Below, in pieces: positions 7,058 to 13,648 of a stretch of 22,336 nt of DNA (position 1 is its first letter; each line of letters begins with the position of its first letter). The notes beneath the pieces are model-generated. The model saw only the letters and a program-made list of their open reading frames with translations. It had not been told where the DNA came from and ran no database searches. Location of the stretch: positions 1-22,336 of the forward strand of contig JADHKY010000007.1 of NCBI GenBank assembly GCA_016780945.1. The letters run 5' to 3'. The stretch comes from Aquiluna sp. GTDB lineage: Bacteria; Actinomycetota; Actinomycetes; Actinomycetales; Microbacteriaceae. Position numbers and translations under genes: made by a program.

Positions 7058-7825
7058 TTGGGAATCTTAGAGGGAAAAAAAGTCCTAATCACGGGAGTTT
7101 TGACCGAGGCATCAATCGCCTTCTCGGCTGCAAGACTTGCCCAGGAGCAGGGTGCGGAGGTACTGCTCAGCTCGTTCGGAAGAATGCTACCCATCACCAC
7201 AAAGATTGCCGAGCGCCTTCCGAAGCCAGCTGAGGTCATCGAGCTCGATGCGACAAACGCAGAGCACCTGGCGAATCTTCCAGGGCTAGTCAAAGAGAAG
7301 CTTGGCTCCCTAGATGGCATTGTCCACGCCATCGCATTTGCTCCGCAGAGCGCCCTTGGCGGAAACTTCATGGAGACTGCCTGGGAAGACGTCTCAACCG
7401 CCGTTGAGGTCTCTGCATACTCCCTAAAGTCCATCACCACAGCTTGCATGCCTGTCCTCAACAACCCCAGCTCAGTAGTTGGGCTCACCTTTGACGCCAC
7501 CGTCTCCTGGCCGGTCTACGACTGGATGGGCGTGGCGAAGGCCGCGTTTGAGTCGACCTCGCGCTACCTAGCTCGCTACGTGGGGGAGCACGGTGTGAGG
7601 GTGAACCTGATCTCTGCGGGACCACTTAGGACTACAGCCGCCAAAGGCATACCTGGCTTTGCGACCATGGAAGAGCTCTGGACTGGAAGGGCGCCGCTTG
7701 GTTGGGACCTAACCGATACTGAGGCTGCGGCCAAGGGTCTGGTGGCTCTTCTCAGCGACTGGTTCCCCGCCACAACTGGAGAGATGATTCACGTTGATGG
7801 TGGTCTTCACTCCACCGGCGCCTAG
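7058..7825 (+). CDS. inhA: Enoyl-ACP reductase InhA/FabI type
   Basis: This enzyme does the last, NADH-dependent reduction of each fatty-acid elongation cycle. The 255-residue protein tracks mycobacterial InhA closely: GILEGKKVLITG at the start, ASIAF (Ile20 at the position of InhA Ile21), and the catalytic triad Phe145, Tyr154, Lys161 (GLTFD, YDWMGVAK). SAGPLRT and DWFPATTGE then follow. The start is TTG, with TAGGAG upstream and no nearby ATG. At the drug-contact loop it has HAIAFAPQ, where M. tuberculosis has HSIGFMPQ, so the positions of InhA Ser94, Gly96 and Met98 are Ala91, Ala93 and Ala95. It ends interlocked with facing serB by four bases (CTAG). Confidence 0.95.
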   Translation: MGILEGKKVLITGVLTEASIAFSAARLAQEQGAEVLLSSFGRMLPITTKIAERLPKPAEVIELDATNAEHLANLPGLVKEKLGSLDGIVHAIAFAPQSALGGNFMETAWEDVSTAVEVSAYSLKSITTACMPVLNNPSSVVGLTFDATVSWPVYDWMGVAKAAFESTSRYLARYVGEHGVRVNLISAGPLRTTAAKGIPGFATMEELWTGRAPLGWDLTDTEAAAKGLVALLSDWFPATTGEMIHVDGGLHSTGA

Positions 7826-8451
7826 GGGAGTAGCCCGATAACCTTCTTAAGGTCTCGCTCGTCGATTACGACATCGGCACTCTCGCGCACTATTGGCTTT
7901 GCACAAAATGCCACGGACAATCCGGCAATCGCCATCATTCCTAGATCATTTGCACCATCACCAATGGCGAATGTTCTCTCTAGCGGGATTTCATTCTCTT
8001 GTGCCCAGAGCTTGAGGTACTTAGCCTTAGCCTCGCGATTTACCAGCTCACCGACAACCTCACCGGTGAGCTTGCCATTCTCAACTCCCAGAGTGTTGGC
8101 CTGCGCATAGTCGAGATTGAGCTCACGCTTCAAACCAGTTAGAAGCTGAATGAAGCCGCCTGATACGGCCGCGGCCTTGCCGCCTCTTGTGTGAATCTCT
8201 TGAATCAGCTCGCTCCCACCTTTGGTTGGAGTGAGGCTTTTTGCGGTTTGCTCAAGTACCGACTCAGGAAGGCCTTTCAAGGTTGCGACCCGCTCAATCA
8301 GAGATGTGGAGAAATCAATCTCACCTCGCATCGAGCGCTCTGTTATCTCGGCTACCTTCTCCCGATTACCCGAGTGTTCTGCGAGCAGCTCGACTGCTTC
8401 TTCGTTGATGAGGGTGGAATCGACATCAAAAACTACTAGGAAGCTGGTCAA
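7822..8451 (-). CDS. serB: Phosphoserine phosphatase SerB
   Basis: SerB hydrolyses O-phosphoserine in the last step of serine synthesis. The 209-residue HAD-fold protein has the nucleophile motif DVDST (Asp9, Asp11), SGGF (motif II, near residue 95), the conserved Lys region NREAKAKYL, and GDGANDLGM (motif III). It lacks the N-terminal ACT domains of the longer mycobacterial SerB2, so it is a short form. The start is TTG at 8451, which overlaps the glgC stop in TTGA, so translation is coupled to glgC. The pairing with glgC has no clear metabolic logic beyond operon packing. Confidence 0.94.
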   Translation of the reverse strand: MTSFLVVFDVDSTLINEEAVELLAEHSGNREKVAEITERSMRGEIDFSTSLIERVATLKGLPESVLEQTAKSLTPTKGGSELIQEIHTRGGKAAAVSGGFIQLLTGLKRELNLDYAQANTLGVENGKLTGEVVGELVNREAKAKYLKLWAQENEIPLERTFAIGDGANDLGMMAIAGLSVAFCAKPIVRESADVVIDERDLKKVIGLLP

Positions 8452-9689
8452 GGTGTTACCAAGATGCCCTTCGGAACGACCGTCAGGCCGGACTCGGTGA
8501 TGGTAAAGCCGCGCTCGAGGTCGCGCTCCCGGTTGACCCCAATGCTCGCCCCGTCTGCTACCACGACGTTCTTGTCCAAAATGGCCTTGCGTATTGTGCA
8601 GTCTCTGCCCACCTGCACGGCATCCAACAGCACCGAATCAGTGACCAACGAACGCGAGCCCACCCTGACGATTGGGGAGAGCACGCTTCTTTCAACAATT
8701 CCGCCTGTCACAACAACACCGAGCGAAACGATGGAGTCGTTGGTGCGCCCCTGATTACCCTCAGAGTCGTGGATGAACTTGGCCGGTGGCATGTTGATCT
8801 GCTGGTTGAAGACCGGCCAGTCGGAGTTGTAGAGATTAAAAATAGGCATGGTTGAGATCAGGTCCATGTGGGCTTCGTAGTAGGAATCTATGGTTCCAAC
8901 ATCTCGCCAGTAGGACTTGTCTCTGTCGGTGGCACCGGGAATCTCGTTGAATGTGAAGTCGTAGACACCACACGTCCCAGCATCCACAAAGGCTGGGATG
9001 ATGTCTCCACCCATATCGTGGGATGAGCTCTCGTTGTCACCATCGCGCTGAATCGCGTCGATGAGAGCCTCAGCATTGAAAATGTAGTTTCCCATCGATA
9101 CCAGGGCCTGAGAATCATCTCCTGGAACGGGCTTTGGGTCGCTGGGCTTTTCCCTAAAAGCCGAGATCTTCCCTGGACTCTTCTCGTCCACTTCGATGAC
9201 TCCAAACTGGCTTGCCAGCGAGATGGGCTGCCTAATGGCAGCAACGCTTGCCTCCATGCCGGACTCGATGTGAGCCTGGAGCATCTGATCGAAGTCCATT
9301 CGATAGACGTGATCCGCACCAACCACGACAACGTAGTCAGGACGCTCATCGCTGAGGGCGTTCATGGACTGGAGGATGGCATCGGCGCTGCCGGTGTACC
9401 AGCGCTTACCCAGTCTCTGCTGAGCGGGTATGGAGGCAACGTAGCCACCTAGCAGGGGCGACATGCGCCAAGTCTGCGATATGTGCCTATCAAGAGAGTG
9501 TGACTTGTACTGAGTCAACACCACGATTCTTCTGAGTCCTGAATTGAGCAGGTTAGAAAGCGCGAAGTCAATTAGGCGATAGCTGCCGGCAAAGGGGACC
9601 GCGGGTTTTGCGCGGTCTGCAGTGAGCGGCATCAGTCTTTTTCCCTCGCCACCTGCGAGGACCATTCCGAAGACTCTTGCCACTGCCAT
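8448..9689 (-). CDS. glgC: Glucose-1-phosphate adenylyltransferase GlgC
   Basis: GlgC makes ADP-glucose from glucose-1-phosphate and ATP, the committed step to glycogen or maltose-1-phosphate. The 413-residue protein has the nucleotidyltransferase signature GGEGKRLMPLT from residue 13, then AKPAVPFAGSYRLIDF, and GKRWYTGSADA followed by DHVYRMD. A left-handed beta-helix C-terminal domain carries repeated V-x-x-S/D-V pattern. ATG 9689 is preferred over TTG 9695 because a -10 box (TAACAT) lies exactly six bases before it, as in facing glgA; no Shine-Dalgarno is visible. It is divergent from glgA and co-transcribed with serB. Confidence 0.95.
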   Translation of the reverse strand: MAVARVFGMVLAGGEGKRLMPLTADRAKPAVPFAGSYRLIDFALSNLLNSGLRRIVVLTQYKSHSLDRHISQTWRMSPLLGGYVASIPAQQRLGKRWYTGSADAILQSMNALSDERPDYVVVVGADHVYRMDFDQMLQAHIESGMEASVAAIRQPISLASQFGVIEVDEKSPGKISAFREKPSDPKPVPGDDSQALVSMGNYIFNAEALIDAIQRDGDNESSSHDMGGDIIPAFVDAGTCGVYDFTFNEIPGATDRDKSYWRDVGTIDSYYEAHMDLISTMPIFNLYNSDWPVFNQQINMPPAKFIHDSEGNQGRTNDSIVSLGVVVTGGIVERSVLSPIVRVGSRSLVTDSVLLDAVQVGRDCTIRKAILDKNVVVADGASIGVNRERDLERGFTITESGLTVVPKGILVTP

Positions 9690-9695
9690 AGGCAA

Positions 9696-9701
9696 ATGTT
9701 A
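9696..9701 (-). promoter_or_regulatory. -10 box (TAACAT) of glgC, probable leaderless start
   Basis: TAACAT on the minus strand ends six bases before the glgC ATG, which puts the expected transcript start on or beside the A of ATG. No -35 of quality is seen on this side. Confidence 0.55.
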
Positions 9702-9702
9702 G

Positions 9703-9730
9703 TTGCCTCAGCCTTTACCCGCACTAGCAT
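9703..9730 (+). promoter_or_regulatory. Promoter of glgA, probable leaderless start
   Basis: TTGCCT at 9703-9708 is 16 bases from TAGCAT at 9725-9730, which ends six bases before the glgA ATG at 9737. No Shine-Dalgarno lies in the short gap, so the mRNA probably begins at the start codon. Confidence 0.6.
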
Positions 9731-9736
9731 TTGCCT

Positions 9737-10921
9737 ATGCGTGTGGATTTCGTTACCAAGGAGTACCCGCCAAATATCTACGGTGGAGCCGGTGTTCACG
9801 TCACAGAGTTGGTTTCGGTTCTTCGTGAGCGAATCGAGGCTCGGGTCCACGCTTTCGGAACCCCAATCGCTGAATCTCTGACCTACGGTTACGAGGTTCC
9901 TGCTGCAATGCAGGGGGCAAACCCGGCACTCCAAACCATGGCAACGGACCTCGAGATAGTAAAGAACCTGGCTGGTGCTGACCTAGTCCACAGCCACACT
10001 TGGTATGCAAACTTTGCAGGTCACATCGGTTCGATGCTGCATTCGATACCGCACATCATCACCGCACACTCGCTAGAACCGCTCAGGCCCTGGAAGCGCG
10101 AGCAGCTCGGTGGTGGCTACGAGGTTTCCTCCTTCATTGAGCAAAGTGCCTACGAGCAGGCAACACGTATCATCGCTGTCTCCGCAGGCATGCGTGCCGA
10201 CATTCTCACCTCCTACCCGCAGCTCGATGCGAAAAAGGTGGAGGTAGTTCACAACGGCATCGACTCCATCAAGTGGCAACCAACCATTGATGAAGATCTC
10301 CTGAGGCACTACAGCATTGACCCGAACCGACCAATTGTTAGCTTCGTCGGCCGCATCACCAGGCAGAAGGGCCTCACCTATTTCCTCAGGGCGGCAAGAG
10401 CACTTCCCAAGGACGTCCAGCTGGTGCTCTGCGCTGGCGCTCCCGATACCCCAGAGATTCTCTCTGAGGTGGAGCAGCTGGTTGCTGAGCTAAAGCGAGA
10501 ACGCGATGGCGTTGTTTGGATTCCAGAACACCTGCCCCAAAAGCAGCTTGCGGCAATTTTGACCGCTACCGATTTGTTCGTCTGTCCCTCGATCTATGAG
10601 CCGCTTGGCATCGTGAACCTAGAGGCCATGGCGTGTGGTGCTGCCGTTATCGCCAACGCAACCGGAGGAATTCCAGAGGTTGTGGTTCCTGGAGAAACCG
10701 GCTGGTTGGTTCCAATCGATCAGGTGACCGACGGCAGCGGGACTCCTAAGGAGCCAGAGAAATTCATCAGCGATTTTGCTGGCGCTTTGGTTTCAGCTAT
10801 CGAGTCTGAGAACCTTGAAAAGTTCGGCAAAGCCGGCAGAAAACGTGCAATTGATGAATTTAGCTGGGAGACCATTGCGACTCGCACGCTAGAGGTCTAT
10901 AACCAAGCCCTGCAGGGCTAG
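9737..10921 (+). CDS. glgA: Glycogen synthase / maltose-1-phosphate synthase (GT4)
   Basis: A 394-residue GT4 family glycosyltransferase using ADP-glucose. In mycobacteria the equivalent gene, also divergent from glgC, encodes GlgM, which makes alpha-maltose-1-phosphate for the GlgE pathway, so that product is as likely here as glycogen. Visible motifs are KEYPPNIYGGAGVHV at the N-terminus, SAGMR and HNGID in the middle, GRITRQKG around residue 200, and EPLGIVNLEAMACG, the E-x7-E catalytic/donor motif. ATG 9737 is set by the promoter spacing. A weak AGGA between its stop and the next gene links it to the ABC ATPase. Confidence 0.93.
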   Translation: MRVDFVTKEYPPNIYGGAGVHVTELVSVLRERIEARVHAFGTPIAESLTYGYEVPAAMQGANPALQTMATDLEIVKNLAGADLVHSHTWYANFAGHIGSMLHSIPHIITAHSLEPLRPWKREQLGGGYEVSSFIEQSAYEQATRIIAVSAGMRADILTSYPQLDAKKVEVVHNGIDSIKWQPTIDEDLLRHYSIDPNRPIVSFVGRITRQKGLTYFLRAARALPKDVQLVLCAGAPDTPEILSEVEQLVAELKRERDGVVWIPEHLPQKQLAAILTATDLFVCPSIYEPLGIVNLEAMACGAAVIANATGGIPEVVVPGETGWLVPIDQVTDGSGTPKEPEKFISDFAGALVSAIESENLEKFGKAGRKRAIDEFSWETIATRTLEVYNQALQG

Positions 10922-10931
10922 GATTTTGCCG

Positions 10932-11714
10932 ATGGCAAAGGTAATTGATCTTCAGAATGTAGTTGTAAAGCGCTCAAACAGGGAGATCCTGAAGGCCATA
11001 AACCTATCTCTCGATGCCTCCGAGCGCTGGGTAATTCTTGGGCCCAACGGAGCTGGAAAAACTACCCTGCTAAGGGTTCTGGCAGCGCAGATTCAGCCCA
11101 GCTCAGGCAAAGCCATGATCCTCGATGAGAACCTGGGCGAGGTCAATGTTTTTGAGCTGCGCACCCGAATCGGATTCGCATCAAGCGCACTTGCTGCACA
11201 AATACCAAACAGTGAGAGCGTCCTAAACGCAGTAATGACAGCAAGTTATGGAATCACGGGACGCTGGCGCGAGGAATACGACGCAATAGATGAGCGCCGG
11301 GCAAGAAGAGTCTTGGCCGAGTGGCAGCTAAGTGAGTTTGAAGACCGCCCTATCGGAACCCTCAGCGACGGAGAGAAAAAGCGCGTTCAAATCGCAAGGT
11401 CGATAATGACCGACCCCGAGCTGTTGCTGCTCGACGAACCGGTTGCAAGTTTGGACATGGCAGCGCGCGAGCAGACCATTAGGCTGCTCTCTGGTTATGC
11501 CATGTCGGCAACAGCACCTGCGATGGCAATGGTCACCCACCACATCGAGGAAATCCCTGCCGGGTTCACGCACGCGCTTCTGTTGCAGGACGGGGCAGTG
11601 GTTGCGCGGGGAGAAATCGCAAGCACCTTGACTTCAGAGGCGATCTCCGAGACCTTCAGATACCCACTAAAAGTAACGCGGGAAGACGGTCGCTTTAGGG
11701 CAACCGCACGCTAG
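10932..11714 (+). CDS. Orphan ABC transporter ATP-binding protein
   Basis: A 260-residue ABC ATPase with Walker A GPNGAGKTT at 37-45, signature LSDGEKKR, Walker B LLLLDEPVASLD and switch His in VTHHIEE. There is no membrane partner gene nearby. The central segment TASYGITGRWREEYD is shared with a mycobacterial iron-transporter-annotated ATPase next to serB2, so the neighbourhood is probably conserved, but the substrate is unknown. The start ATG 10932 is preferred to TTG 10926; AGGA at 10920 overlaps the glgA stop at good spacing, so translation is likely coupled to glgA. It could also be a non-transport ABC protein. Confidence 0.85.
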   Translation: MAKVIDLQNVVVKRSNREILKAINLSLDASERWVILGPNGAGKTTLLRVLAAQIQPSSGKAMILDENLGEVNVFELRTRIGFASSALAAQIPNSESVLNAVMTASYGITGRWREEYDAIDERRARRVLAEWQLSEFEDRPIGTLSDGEKKRVQIARSIMTDPELLLLDEPVASLDMAAREQTIRLLSGYAMSATAPAMAMVTHHIEEIPAGFTHALLLQDGAVVARGEIASTLTSEAISETFRYPLKVTREDGRFRATAR

Positions 11715-11734
11715 CGCTGGGGAATCGAATCTGC

Positions 11735-11740
11735 TAGGCT
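11735..11740 (+). promoter_or_regulatory. Candidate -10 box (TAGGCT) for rpmE2
   Basis: TAGGCT fits the TAGnnT -10 form seen at other genes here. It predicts a start near 11747 and a leader of about 40 bases. The -35 is not clear. Confidence 0.35.
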
Positions 11741-11748
11741 TTGGCGCT

Positions 11749-11763
11749 GTTGCTCAAAGCAAC
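11749..11763 (+). repeat. Perfect short hairpin in the rpmE2 leader
   Basis: GTTGCT-CAA-AGCAAC, six-base arms with a three-base loop, near the predicted 5' end of the rpmE2 mRNA. No U-run follows, so it is not a terminator. It may stabilise the mRNA or bind a regulator. It does not resemble an actinobacterial Zur box. Confidence 0.5.
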
Positions 11764-11785
11764 GAAACTCACAAAAAAGGAAATC

Positions 11786-12034
11786 ATGAAGGCTGATATT
11801 CACCCAAGCTACGGACAGGTCATCTTCCGCGACCTAGCGTCCGGCGTTGCCTTTCTAACCCGTTCCACCCTCACCAGCGACAAGACAATGGAGTGGGAAG
11901 ACGGAAACACCTACCCGGTCTATGACGTTGAGATCAGCTCCGCTAGCCACCCGTTCTACACAGGCAAGCAGCGCATCATGGACTCCGCAGGTAGGGTCGA
12001 GCGCTTCAACGAGCGCTACAAGAACTTCGGCTAG
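11786..12034 (+). CDS. rpmE2: 50S ribosomal protein L31 type B
   Basis: An 82-residue ribosomal protein of the large subunit. It begins MKADIHPSYGQV and has YPVYDVEISSASHPFYTG followed by GRVERFNERY. The four zinc-binding Cys of type A L31 are absent, so this is the zinc-independent form, which in many actinobacteria is induced on zinc starvation. Start ATG 11786 has AAGGAAA upstream. No Zur site is evident, and whether a type A copy exists cannot be seen here. It stands alone on the plus strand, ends in an intrinsic terminator, and overlaps the facing exonuclease gene by four bases (CTAG). Confidence 0.95.
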   Translation: MKADIHPSYGQVIFRDLASGVAFLTRSTLTSDKTMEWEDGNTYPVYDVEISSASHPFYTGKQRIMDSAGRVERFNERYKNFG

Positions 12035-12738
12035 TTCTTTATTGGCCAACCCAATTCCGCCCGGAAATCCGGGCGGTTTTGCTTTTTAAGGAACTCCTGC
12101 ATCGATAGCTGCCACTCGTCGGCCCAGCGAGCCTGGAGGTCGTGGAGCTCGCCGAGATCGATGTCAAGCTCCGGGTATTTTGCGGCCATCCGCTGAGCCA
12201 GCTGGCCGGCAGCAACAGCATCTGCGGTTGAGTTGTGGGCATCGGAAAGTTCGACTTTGTAGATTGCCGTCAAAGTCGCAAGATTCTTTTTGCCACTGCG
12301 GTACCTCTCGAGCTTCCGATCTATAACTAGGGGGTCAATTACGGGCTTTGGGTCAAGTGGCTCGAGCGAGTATCTCAGGGCTTCTGAGCGCAGGATGCTG
12401 AAGTCATAGGAGGCATTGAATGCAACCAGAGGCATCTCAAGGTTCAGGCTTCGCAGTAGCTCGACAATCTCTCGGACAGAGCTAGCCGGTTCAGCGCCTT
12501 TTTCCCTTGCCACCTCCGTAGTCACGCCATGGACACGGCTTGCCGCCTCAGGGATCTCGATGCCGGGGTTTACGAGCCACTCGGAGACGCTCTCGGTCTC
12601 ACCGTTTTGATTGATGACCGCGACACACGCGGTCACAATCCTTGAGGTATTCAAATCCAGACCCGTGGTCTCCAGGTCAAATACCGCCAGGCGCTTGGCC
12701 CAGGCTGGCATCTGGGGGTCAAAGTCAAAATCGAGCAA
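12031..12738 (-). CDS. DnaQ-like 3'-5' exonuclease (DEDDh family)
   Basis: A 235-residue protein with the ExoI motif FDLETTGL (Asp21, Glu23), the ExoII-type NASYDFSIL (Asp112), and the ExoIII HNSTADA (His168, Asp173), so the DEDDh catalytic set is intact. Such proteins act as DNA polymerase III proofreading-like or RNA/DNA trimming exonucleases; the specific substrate cannot be told. It is a stand-alone domain with no helicase or polymerase fusion. The start is TTG 12738, with AGGAG about nine bases upstream and no ATG near. The 3' end contains the rpmE2 terminator. Confidence 0.9.
   Translation of the reverse strand: MLDFDFDPQMPAWAKRLAVFDLETTGLDLNTSRIVTACVAVINQNGETESVSEWLVNPGIEIPEAASRVHGVTTEVAREKGAEPASSVREIVELLRSLNLEMPLVAFNASYDFSILRSEALRYSLEPLDPKPVIDPLVIDRKLERYRSGKKNLATLTAIYKVELSDAHNSTADAVAAGQLAQRMAAKYPELDIDLGELHDLQARWADEWQLSMQEFLKKQNRPDFRAELGWPIKN
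12057..12087 (+). terminator. Intrinsic terminator of rpmE2, inside facing exonuclease gene
   Basis: CCGCCCGG (12057-12064), loop AAAT, CCGGGCGG (12069-12076), then TTTTGCTTTTT. The stem is eight perfect GC-rich pairs. It lies about 22 bases after the rpmE2 stop and within the 3' coding part of the exonuclease gene, where it encodes residues around NRPDFRAELG. It is the only clear intrinsic terminator I found in the window. Confidence 0.92.
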
Positions 12739-12784
12739 GTTCTTAATCTCCTGAGAGCACCCTATTGCAGGGCTTAGAGGAACC

Positions 12785-12790
12785 TAGACT
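12785..12790 (+). promoter_or_regulatory. -10 box (TAGACT) of alpha/beta hydrolase gene, probable leaderless start
   Basis: TAGACT is followed by exactly six bases and then the GTG start at 12797. No Shine-Dalgarno is present in the gap. The -35 is weak. Confidence 0.5.
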
Positions 12791-12796
12791 TGTGCC

Positions 12797-13648
12797 GTGC
12801 AGGTGTTGAAAAGTTCTCCGCAAAGCCTTTTTAGGCTTGCCGAACTAAGGCTCAAACGAAGAGATGTCGGTTCAACCGCCACCTGGCACCTAGGTGACGG
12901 CGGGCCGCGGGTTCTCCTTATTCACGGCTTTCGAGGCGATCACCACGGACTTCTTGGGGTGGCGGGAGCTCTGCCACAGGTGCGATTTACAATTCCCGAC
13001 CTTCCTGGGTTTGGAAAGACTCCGGCTTTGGACTCTGAGCACAACCTCGATAACTACGCAAGCTGGCTAGTTGATTTCGTGAAGGCCTCCGGTGGCTATG
13101 ACCTGATTCTCGGTCACAGCTTTGGCTCGCTTGTTGTGGCATCCGCATTTAGCCAAGGCCTGGAAATCGAGAAAGTCGCCCTGCAAAACCCCATCACGAC
13201 TCGCGCTAGCGAAGCTGGCTCGAAAGCTAACAAAGTTGCCGACCGCTACTACGAACTCGGATCCCGCGAAGGCTCGAACCTCCTTACATCACAGGCGATG
13301 GTTAGAGGCATGTCCGTCGCGCTTGCAAAGACCAAGAACCCAGGCGTCAGAAGGTTTATCCATAAACAGCACTCCAGCTACTTTTCGGTTTTCGAGAGCA
13401 ACCGAGTGGTCGCAGAGGGTTATCGGGCAGCTAGAGGCGGCAACGTTCTGGATTATGCCGAAAGTCTCCCCACCAAGCTGCTTGCGATTGCGGGGGATAG
13501 GGACGTCGTAGCGCCTTTGCAGGGCCAGCTTGAGCTTGCAAGGGTGACCGGGGCCGACCTTCGTGTTCTCAGGGGCGTTGGGCACCTAACACACTACGAG
13601 CGACCTTCAGAGGTTGCCAGCCACCTAAGCGAATACCTGGTGGCCTAA
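12797..13648 (+). CDS. Alpha/beta hydrolase
   Basis: A 283-residue alpha/beta hydrolase with an oxyanion-type HGFRGDHH (from His43), nucleophile elbow GHSFGS (Ser108), acid in GDRDVV (probably Asp236), and catalytic His263 in GVGHLTHYE. The region between residues 135 and 215 is basic and variable and would form the cap over the active site. Substrate is unknown. The GTG start at 12797 is supported by the -10 box six bases before it. It shares one base with the following glycosyltransferase gene (TAATG), so the pair is probably co-translated; an acyl or glycosyl ester substrate is a guess. Confidence 0.85.
   Translation: MQVLKSSPQSLFRLAELRLKRRDVGSTATWHLGDGGPRVLLIHGFRGDHHGLLGVAGALPQVRFTIPDLPGFGKTPALDSEHNLDNYASWLVDFVKASGGYDLILGHSFGSLVVASAFSQGLEIEKVALQNPITTRASEAGSKANKVADRYYELGSREGSNLLTSQAMVRGMSVALAKTKNPGVRRFIHKQHSSYFSVFESNRVVAEGYRAARGGNVLDYAESLPTKLLAIAGDRDVVAPLQGQLELARVTGADLRVLRGVGHLTHYERPSEVASHLSEYLVA

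Larger units (their letters stand above)
9687..9739. repeat. Inverted repeat spanning the glgC/glgA divergent starts
   Basis: The 17-base arms at 9687-9703 and 9723-9739 match at 16 of 17 positions. Each arm contains, in outward order, a -10 box (TAACAT or TAGCAT), the same six bases TTGCCT, and an ATG. The 19-base centre is not symmetric. The start codons of both genes are therefore part of the repeat. Confidence 0.9.

Noticed and set aside
8888..9349. 153-codon minus frame within glgC
   Set aside because: Same strand but different frame from GlgC, and the GlgC frame is continuous with all motifs, so this is a shadow and not a frameshift.
11749..11763. Terminator before rpmE2
   Set aside because: The hairpin has no following T tract and lies after the likely promoter, so it would block the gene it precedes.
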